The notes under the pieces: model-generated
Told to the model about the DNA's origin: nothing
Seen by the model: the letters and a program-made list of their open reading frames with translations, nothing else
Databases searched by the model: none
Translations under genes and position numbers: made by a program
Assembly (NCBI RefSeq): GCF_001649575.2
Contig: NC_051452.1
Span: 3,769,490-3,833,489 of the forward strand
Direction of reading: 5' to 3'
Source: Kryptolebias marmoratus
Taxonomy: Eukaryota > Chordata > Actinopteri > Cyprinodontiformes > Rivulidae
DNA length: 64,000 nucleotides
Shown here: in pieces, positions 36,351 through 45,900 of the stretch
Layout of the letters: every line of letters begins with the position of its first letter
How positions within the stretch are numbered: the first letter of the stretch is position 1

Positions 36351-39300
36351 TTACGCTTCTTCTTCTTTGAAGGTTTCGGTTACGCAACCAGAGCAGATTT
36401 GGCTCCGCGTCGAACCGAACGACACTTCGTGTGTCTGGAGAGATTTAAAGCATCTTTTTCTTTGAAACTCCTGTTAGAATCTTTTATTTGATGTTTGCGT
36501 CCTTCACAAGGTGGATGGAAGCTGCTGTTTCCCAGAGATTACAACCCATGACACCCCCCCCCCCCCCCCCNNNNNNNNNNNNNNNNNNNNNNNNNNNNNN
36601 NNNNNNNNNNNNNNNNNNNNNNNNNNNNNNNNNCCCCCCCCCCCCCCCACTGTTTTTATTTTTTGCCAGCGTTTTAATGAATGCATTAGAAATCGCCGTG
36701 TAAAATCCTAACCTCTGGCTGCTTTGTGATATGGGAAGTGATGGCAGGAGCCAAGCAGCCTCCAGCATTTAGACCGCACCGAAACTAGAAGCCCGGCTTC
36801 GGCACCGCAGCTCTGACGTCACCGCAGATCGAGGCAGGAAATTGTTCTTACCAGTTTCTGCGCCCGTTGTCTCAGTTTCCTCCAGACGGTGTGATGAGCC
36901 TGCAGAGAGACAACGCCAGCTTTCAGGATTTACTGCTTCAAACACGCCTTAACGCTCAATTTGGTTCACTGGTCTTATTTACGGACTGTTGTTATTCTGC
37001 TAAAAACTAAAGATAGTCGTCTGTAAATGCAAGAAATCTGAAGATATTATACAAAAAACTTTTTGGATCTATAAACAAGAGGACAGATTTGGTCTCCTGC
37101 TTGGACTTTGCTAAAAAAAGAACCCGAACTACGTTCGCTCCATGAGAAGAACCATCTTCAGATGAATCGGTGGACTCCATCGCTACAGTCAAACATGGAG
37201 GCGGCAGAATCATGATGTGGGGAGGGGTGTTTAAAACGGCTCAAAGCCAATAAAAGAGCGGCGTGACTCGTGTGGAGTCTGGAGGCGTGTCCGACAAAAC
37301 ATCGCTAGAGAGAAATAAAAAAGGTTTTGGCTCATTCTAAACCTTTTCTATCAACTTACCTGGTTGGAAAAACTAAATCCTCTAAATGGGAAGATTTAAA
37401 TAAATAAAAAACTTTTATTTTAAAACACGGAACTTCCACAACAAAGCTTCTAATAGAAGTTTTAGACTCAATATAGTGTCAAAAAACACGAGATTTAGGC
37501 TGTATCACATATAGCAGTTTTGACAGGATCCAAAAATCCATTTAAGGAATATTAAGTCACTTAAATCAGAGGTCCCCAAACCCCGGGCCGCGGACCGGTA
37601 CCGGGCCGTGGGTCATTTGGTTCCAGGCCGCACAGAAAGAATAATTAACTTACAGTATTTCTGTCTGAACGACATTTATTTTGAAAACTGACCGGATTCT
37701 CTCCGCTCCATCCGTCTCTGACTCTTGATGCTGTCAGAACGCTTATCGAGGTCATGTGATCCGTTAGCTACAAACAAACCCACAAGCAGCAAAACGAGTA
37801 AAAAACAAACATCTGGAAGACTAGATGGGACCGTCTGGTTACTGAGAAACAGACTCAGGCCTCCACTGATTCAGGGTTATGGTGAGCTGGATTCTTTGTG
37901 GGCTCTTATTTTGAAGGGCAGAGAACATCAGGCTGTTATTCATGTTGATAACGCAGCTAACAAAGCTGCGAGGACACGTTGGATTTACCTTTATTAGGTT
38001 TTTCATGCTGCTCGTATCGTTTTATTTTGTTGTATTTATCTGCCGCACCTTTAAAGGCCGTGATAACAAACCGGGCCGTGGAGCTGAAAGGGTCGGGGGC
38101 CGCTGAATTAGAGCTCATTGTTTACGACGAGCAGCCACCTCCCTCTGCTGGTTAAAGAATAAACTTCTACACACCCTGCCCTCAGGACACAACTAACAGG
38201 ACATTTAACAGAATTCCAAAATGAATAAAACAATAAATCTAGACGTTAAATTAGTTTGTGAAAGGACTGAAAACTTTGAGCTGCATGTCTGGTTAAATAA
38301 ATAGATTAATTAGCTGAACTCTGTGAGGTTTCCCGTCCTTACCGGCAGCTGCAGAGGCAGAGAGAGGCCCTGGGCTCGTCGGTGGTGGCCCCAGGGGCCC
38401 TGACCCAGGCTGTGGACAGCGGTCACCTCGTACTGGGAGCACAGACCCGTTCTCGCCACCAGAGGGCCGCCGCTCAGCAGCACGTGATCGCCGCACCTGC
38501 GAACAATCAGTAAATGTTTGAGCAAAGCCTTAACGATGAGAAAAGCAGGAAGATCTGACAGAAACGTGTCAAATCACCTGTAGAGCGTCACGGTGGCTTT
38601 AGGACTTTGTGACGCTTTCCGCTCCACCTCCTCCTGTTTACACCTGAGAGAGACAAAGTCAATGACTTGTGACGCAGAGAGCCTCAAGAGCAGGGCGGCG
38701 GGGGGGGGCGGGGAGCCTACCTGCTATGTGAGAACACCTCCAGCGCCACGGACGGCGCCACCTCCAGAGGCTCCCAGGCCAGGTCCTGCTGGATCAGCTG
38801 CTGGGCCGCTTTGGTCAGAGAGCGCAGCGACTCCTGCACAGAGAATCAGTGAGACGCTCCTGCAGACTCAGACACACGGGTTTCTGATCAACCAAACAGT
38901 TCGACTCATCTCTAAAACAACAGACGGGTGATTATGTAAACCTGTTTGAAAGCGGTGTGCATTTATATTTAATAAACAGGCGAAATAAGGCGAGCAGCAG
39001 CCCGCGAGCCACATCAGTTCAACCCTCAACATCCTCACAGAAATAAAAAACAGCTTTTAAAAGAAATCAATGAAAACCTGGATTTAAGTACTGCTAAAAA
39101 TGGCACCTTTTGACTAATTACTGACTATAACTGCCAAGTTTTAAAGCTTCACAAACAAAGATAATGTGATAAAAAAACTAATTTTACCATTTTTTTAAAT
39201 CCAGGAATTGCTGTTTAAATTAACCAACACAAGCTTTGGTTGACAGGATAAAAGAAAGCAGTTTTTATTGTGCAGCTGATGCGAGGTTGTAAATCTGGAT

Positions 39301-41117
39301 GCAGGTGGTCGTCTTTGGTCCAATTCACCGAGTCAAAATGGCCGAGTTTACTGGTGCAGTTTTGTGCCTTACTGACCTCAGAGGGGGTCCACGAGTCCAG
39401 CTGAGGGTCGAGGACCACGTCGCAGCAGAAGGCCCCTGAAGTCACTGCAGGAAGAAGCAAATCATCAGGACTCAACTGACCCCAGCAACCCCGTCTGATC
39501 CGCACGAGCTCAGTGTAAATCCTTCACCTGGAACTTCAGGCGTGCCGATCAGCTCCACGCTATAATCATCCTTGAACGCCGTCTTCAGCACCTGGCCAAG
39601 CAGAGCGGCGCAGGAACGCCAGTACGCCTGAGAAGGCAAAGGGTCACGATCACCAGATTCTGGGTGTAAAATACAAAAGTTCTGAGTTGGATTTGGGGAC
39701 CCGTCTGGTCTTTCTCGCCGTACCTGGTTGGCGAGAGTCGGGTCGCTGTCTTTGAACGTGAGCAGGCTGAGGGTGCAGGAGTGGGTGAGGGGCTGGTTCA
39801 GAGGCCACAGCTCGCCGTCCACCAGCGCCAGAGCTGAGCTCGTCACGTGGTACTCCGTGAAATCTGAGGGAAACGCAGACAGCGACATCATGGCGGCACC
39901 GTTTAACGTTTACCTTTTTTCTGCTCCACTTACGTCGGGCGCAGCTCAGCGGCGTGGACATTCCTCTGTTCATGATGAGCAGCGTGCCGTCCAGCCCCGG
40001 GCCCTGCATGGACACCTCGATCTTCTCGACGCGGGGGTACAGCGCTCTCTGCCGGGCCTGCTCACGGGAGAAGACGGCGCTGCGGTGCCCGCGTACCTCG
40101 GTGGGGGGCGGATGCAGAGCGGCTGCGGTGGCTGAAAAGCCTGAGACGGAAACAGAGCGAGGAAACGGGTGACTTCCTGTAAACTTCCAGACGCTCCCGT
40201 CAGCAGGTCATTAAACCTCGTTACTGGAGTTGATTCAGTTTAAAGGAGGTTATCACAGATTTCAATACAAATGTGCTCTAAACAACTCAAAACCCAGCAA
40301 TTCTCCATAAACCTATACATATATTTTCATATTTTTTGATAGTATTGTCGTATTAAAACAAATACTCCATGTAAACTGAGACTAAGTGCAAAACATATTT
40401 TAAAGGGAGCTTCAGAGAGTCCCAGGATCCACTTTTTAGTTGATCCTAGAAGAATTAGAGCTAAAATTTAAACTATAAACCTAATAAAACTGAGAAAATT
40501 ATTGACTTTTCTCTTGTTTGTTGACATATACAGGTGTGGGGGGTTTGTACGAGTGTTAAAATCAAAGTTAAGGGGTAAAATCATTCAAACTTACCTGTGA
40601 ATGTAGAATAAAGGAAAAGTATTTTCTGTTTAATGTTGTGTTTCCAGCATGTCTTTCTTTATGTCCATCTTTGTCAGTGTTATCCAAGTAAATAAGAGTT
40701 ATTTAGCTAAATTATTATCAGTTATCATTTTTAATCTTATGTCAACATTAACACACCCACCCCCGTTAATGTTCAAATTTATTCACCACAAAACACGTTA
40801 ATTTAAACTCATTTTAACAAACGGGACATTTTAATGGAAAAACTGTCGCCTCAAATCGTTTTAAAGTGAAAATAAACGTTTTTTTCCTGGTTCTTTTCTC
40901 ATTTATTTAATAAACTAGGACAGTGACACAACCCGAGATCATAATAACGCTAATAAATGTTAAGGTTTCCTGCAAAATCGATCAAAAAGAGCTTCTGTGT
41001 TAAAAACATTTAACCTTTGCAGCTAGCTGCTACAAACTGCCCTCACGCGCCCTGCTAACGGTTAGCTAACCGGTACTTACGTCGCCGGAAAACGTGACAC
41101 GCGCTCCTTGTTGCCAT
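36351..41117 (-). CDS. mrpl39: Mitochondrial large ribosomal subunit protein L39
   Basis: A protein of the mitochondrial 39S subunit, related to the N-terminal (TGS) part of threonyl-tRNA synthetase. Exons on the - strand: 41081-41117, 39934-40140, 39724-39863, 39528-39627, 39377-39444, 38721-38833, 38578-38643, 38343-38496, 36852-36899 and tentatively 36351-36434. Phases agree throughout, giving 338 residues, the human length. Matches to human MRPL39 include VEKIEV, ALVDGELWPLNQPLT, LLTFKDSDP, AYWRSCA, AFKDDYSVEL, SGAFCCDVVLD, ERKASQSP, CSQYEVTAVHSL and AHHTVWRKL. The N-terminus (MATRSACHVFRRRFSATAAA) is a typical presequence. The last exon (THEVS...EEEA) rests only on an acceptor, correct phase, length and AATAAA words about 110 nt further on. 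The intron between exons 8 and 9 holds transposon remnants. Confidence 0.9.
36571..36633. other. Assembly gap (63 N) inside a poly-C tract
   Basis: Flanked by C runs on both sides; probably one long homopolymer. It lies in the last mrpl39 intron. Confidence 0.99.
37170..37235 (+). mobile_element. Tc1 transposase fragment
   Basis: Reads TVKHGGGRIMMWGGV, close to the conserved (S)VKHGGGSVMVWG motif of Tc1 transposases. The fragment may extend left to about 36990. Inside an mrpl39 intron. Confidence 0.65.
37567..38105. mobile_element. Non-autonomous hAT-like element
   Basis: The left end CAGAGGTCCCCAAACCCCGG and right end GGGTCGGGGGCCGCTG are imperfect inverted termini of the CAG(A/G)GGTCCCCAA type. 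The interior CGGGCCGCGGACCGGTACCG is the familiar subterminal part. A related fragment is at about 53325-53380. Confidence 0.7.
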
Positions 41118-42079
41118 GTTTACGAATAATTCTACATAAGCGTGCAAATAATTAAACAAAAAATAAACATATAAAATCAGCAAACACGCGAAAGTCGCGC
41201 TACAAGCAACTAAAGTTGAAGGACGCCATGCACGTCTAGTGTGCAACGTCGATTTCGGCCCGTGGGGGAAAACTAGGCTGGGAACCAAAGGTTCCGTGTG
41301 GCCTGAACGCAGAGCTGCTGTTCCAGTTTGCGACAGCGGATGGCGCTGTGGGCAGCAGATTTATTTAGGCTTTCACTGATTACATCACTACAAACAAGCG
41401 CCAACTCTGCAGGCTTTTTTTTAATTTTTTATCCCTACACTAAATCTATGTTTGTAGTTCATTTCTGTTACACTATCATGCTGAATTTCATAAATGTTTA
41501 TCGCCCGCCGCCATGAAGGGCGACGTATATGTAATTGCCTGTGCGTGTTTCTCTGTCTGTTAGCAAAATATCCCATGAGCCACTGGACAGAGTTTATTGA
41601 AAAAGTCAGAGAACAATCCCTGGATGTGCCTCTACAGCTGATTAACTTCTGCAGCCAACCCAGTTTAAGATGGCGCTACAACTATTCACAAAAAAAAAAA
41701 ACACGAAAATGGTTACAACTCGGTCCGTTTTAAAGCTACGGAGCTAAAATTTGGCGTGGTAGTAGCTGAGAGTCATCCCCATTGCGTGCTCCAAGCGCTA
41801 ACAGATCACACAAGAGCTCGAGTAAAAATTTAGGCATGCACGTCTGCGTCAATATGAGTTTCTAATGATTCTTACAGCTCATTCCAGGTTTTTTTTAGGA
41901 TTTCTTTTTTGTGTTAACCCAAAATTTGAGCTCCTGGCACCAACGCCTCCCATCGTCTAATAAATCCTCCAAATTCCAGAACCAGAACCTGCAGCCGAAG
42001 CCGGCGGACGCCTGGAAGATGGCCGCCATCGAGAACACTCGTCAAGCTTCCAGGGGAGGAAATAAACACACGACACTCC
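41118..42079. repeat. mrpl39-rap2a intergenic region with dispersed repeat
   Basis: From about 41555 to 41870 there is an inverted-orientation copy of the repeat found in rap2a (TGTTAGCAAAATATCCCATG, then AAGATGGCGCTACAACTATT, then AAATTTGGCGTGGTAGTAGC). No gene seen. Confidence 0.65.
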
Positions 42080-42920
42080 TGTGCATAAAGTTTTATTTTG
42101 TTGTTGTTGTTGAAAATAAGTGTTTTCTGACATCAAACTACTAACATATCTGCTGTGACTTTAGCATAGATGAGCTACACACCGACACTCGGTCGTCTAC
42201 ATGTAACAAGGCATTTGTATCGTCTGCAGCGTGAAAAAGACAAGTGTCCCGAATAACTGTCCCCCGCCGTCCCGTCCCGCCCCGTCCAATCGGGCGAGGC
42301 TGATTGTAAAGGAACGGGGCTTCATGCACACGTCGTCCACGGCGTGTCGACGTGTCTTCGGCGTGAATCCCCACCCACCCCCCCAAAAAAGGTGCGTTTA
42401 TTTTCAACTTTCTACATTAACAACTTTCAACATTCATTCATCCGGAGTTAGGCGAGCCCGCTGCGAGGAGATTTGCTTCTTTTTTGTTTCCCGTTGGACC
42501 GATCTGCTCGAGACGGCCCAGGAAGGTGCAGAGAGACGACAGAAAGAAATAAAATAAAAAGGAAAGAAGCGGAAGAAAAGAGGGCTACGAAAGACCCGCG
42601 TTCGGGGGTCTTATGGCTGCTTTCCCAGCATTTAGCACCACTATCCTGTTGGTTGATGGCTTTGGCACCACGGTGCTTTTAGGGAAACTCGGGAGGATTC
42701 GCTCCGACGCCGGAGGTCAAGTGTTGATCGTTCTTTCAAGTACAAATCCGACCCAACCTCTCATAAGTGACTTCCTACATTTCCCAAGATGCCTCTTGTC
42801 CAGAGAGCAGGCTTTAATTTCTATACATAAAGCAGGTAGAAACAGCAAAAGTGGTATTTGTTTTTGTTTGTTAGTTTTGTCCTCCTCTAACACATTGGCG
42901 CCGTGGTTTCCGTCAGGCTG
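42080..42920 (-). other. rap2a 3'UTR
   Basis: Follows the rap2a stop. TTTATT at 42092-42097 is AATAAA in sense. Earlier signals may exist. Confidence 0.6.
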
Positions 42921-45900
42921 CTACTGGACGCTGCAGGGTGGGCAGCAGGTCTCCCTCCGGTCGGGCAGAGGGCAGAAGTCCATCTGCCGGACGATCTCGG
43001 CGAAGAGCTCGTCCACCATCGTCTTGCTCTTGGCCGACGTCTCCATGAAGGGACAGCCCCAGTCCTCTGCCAGCGCCTGGCCCTCGCTGGGGGACACCTC
43101 CCGCTCGTCCTCCAGGTCCACCTTGTTGCCCACCAGCACCACCGGCACCTGCTGGTACCTGCGGAGACAGAGAGGAGAGTAACGCTGAGTTTTTCCAGCC
43201 GAACCTTCAGATTAACGTCACGTGCGGATGACTCTCGGCTACTACCACGCCAAATCTTAGCTCTGTGTCTGTAAAACTGACTGAACTGTAGCTACTTTTG
43301 TGTTTTCTAAAATCAGTTAGCTGCGGCGGCCATCTTGAATAGGGTTGCCTCCAAAAGTTAATCAGTTGTAGACGTACATCCAACGATTAAATCCTGAACG
43401 TTTCAATGAAATCCGTCCAGTTGTTCATGAGATATTTTGCTAACAGACAGAGTTGACTCCAAAAAGATAACAGCAAAATTTCAAGCTAAGATTACATACG
43501 ATCTGTTAGCGCTCAGAGGACGTGTTGGGGATCACTCTCAGCTACCACCACGCCAAATTTTAGTTTAATACTTATGAAATTGGCCGAGTTGTAACCATTT
43601 TTGTGTTTTCTAAGATCAGTTGGCTGCGGCGGCCATCTTGAATAGGGTTGCCGACACAAAGACCCGCGGAGGGGAGGGGCTTGTTTTCCCGCCCGTCTCC
43701 TCCATCAGATGCAGTAATGGAGAAGTTGGTGAATAATTGAATGAAGCTAATGTGCTGCTCTGAGCGCGTGCGGCGAGCGTTAGCAGAAAACAGAAACGAC
43801 ACGTTCAACCCGATTCAAGATGGCCGCCACAGCCAACTTACCTTACAGAACACAAAAATGGCTCCAATTCAGTCAATTTTACAGATATTAGGCTGAAATG
43901 TGGCGCGGTGGTAGATGAGACTGATGCCCAACAGTTATGCTAACTGCTAACAGACTGCTAAAAAATTGCCACAAAGTAGTTGAAGTCAATTCAATTTGTC
44001 TGTTAGCAAAATATCTCAAGAACCACTGGATGGATTTTAATGAAACTTCCAGGATGTGATCACTGGATGTGCCTCTTCAACTGATTAATAATTGGAGCCA
44101 ACACGATTCAAGATGGCTGCCACAGCTAACCAACTTTGGCAAACACAAAAACGGCTCAAACTCAGTCAAATTTAGAGATATTGAGCTAAAATTCGGCGTG
44201 GCGGTAGCTGAGAGTCATCCTCAACACATACTCTGAGCGCGAGATACTGGAACCATGGCGTGATGTCACGCAGATTGTCGTTTTTACAACTCAGTCATTT
44301 CTGAACATATAACATAAAATTCATTTAACCTAATGTGGCGTTGCTCAAATAGACCTGCTGTGTGTCTTTTTTCTCATTAAATAGCCGCAGAACGTCAGTT
44401 ACTGTGGGTGTATTCTTCCAACGCGTAACAGCGCAGATCAGCTAATAGCCTCTAATCATCCATCACTGCTAAGTGCTTTCAGGCCCGGAGTATCGATCAG
44501 CTGCTGCTGCTGCTGCTGCTGAGAAAATTAGACTCTTTTTCTACAAACTGGTGGCCTGTTGCCACACGGCTCTGCTGCGAGAAGAGCTGAGGTGGCGAGG
44601 AGGCCGGGGGGGACGCCGCAGCCAGGAGGCCGGGGGGACGCCGCAGCCAGGAGGCCGGGGGGACGCCGCAGCCAGGAGGCCGGGGGGGACGCCGCAGCCA
44701 GGAGGCCGGGGGACGCCGCAGCCAGGAGGCCGGGGGACGCCGCACGCTCGAGGGGCAGCCGACCTCGGGAGTCGCCTCGGAGGGCGTGAAGCGTGAGCGT
44801 CGCCGAGACAAACGCAAGCCGACAGGAGGAACTCTATATTTAACCGGCAGCTTCTCCGGTCAGGGAGTTTGTTTCCCGGACTGTTTCGTTGTGTAACTCC
44901 TGCTCCTCCTACGCCGGAGGACAGGAAGCTGCTCAGCGCAGCGTGAAGAAGTCCGTACCGCCGGGGATCCACGCAGCGGAGCTCGCTGTCGTGTCTTCCT
45001 GAATAAAACATCAGTTTCTTTAACTCTTACGGATCAGAGTTTCTCTCCGAGCGGAGACGGAAATCTCCCCGTTTGAAAAGTTTACCTGATGAACGACTCG
45101 ACTCTCGGAGCTCATGAACATTTGTGGGTTTGAGTGAGGATTTTATACCCAGTCCTCCAACGACCCACTGCCAATTAACCCAATTAAACCTCTAATTTAT
45201 CCCCCAGCTGTTTCTTATTTGTACCGATTATATTTACAGCTTTTTGAACAACAAAACTCAAAATTACCCAAAAAATTCATAAAAATAACAATTTCTCAGT
45301 TTCAACATTTTATATGTTTACTTTGCTCCAAATTATGGGTTTATAAGATTTGCAGATTTTTGCATTCTGTTTTTATTGACACTTTATGCAACCCAACTGA
45401 TAAAATAAGCACTTTTTTCTGTTTTCAGGGGGATGAGATCTCAATATGTCCGCCACGACCTCTTAGAACAGGCGCCGATGTTTCCTTTTGACGCCACAGC
45501 AAAGTTGTCGTCCAGCGCCGAGCTTTAACTGGCCGAATAATAAAGAAAGAAAGAAAAAGGCAGGACAGCGTCCAAAACTGCTGACTTGTTCCAGAGCTGG
45601 AGGCCGGCGATCGTGGAAGCTCTCAGCATCGCTGGCCTGCGTGCCGCGGCAGTTTTGGCGGAAAACGCAGACTTCCTGCGGCGGCAGAGACGCCGTTTCG
45701 GTTTAAGGAGCTCCCAGCAGCTGGTGGCCAGGCAGGGGAGGATTTACACACATTTTCCCTGGATGTCTCGGAACATTCCTGAAGTCCTCATCAGCAGAAG
45801 TTTTACTCCAACTCTGAACCCGTCGACCTCAAAACATCAACGTTTATCTCTGCGGGGGTGGTGTGTGTGTGTGTGTGTGTGTTCAGCCTCGAGGCGCGAC

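Noticed and set aside
33230..38343. Possible mir-155 gene, expected near mrpl39 from human synteny
   Set aside because: I searched by eye for the mature-like word TTAATGCTAAT on both strands and did not find it.
42613..43182. A 189-codon frame on the + strand
   Set aside because: It is antisense to rap2a exon 2 and its 3'UTR.
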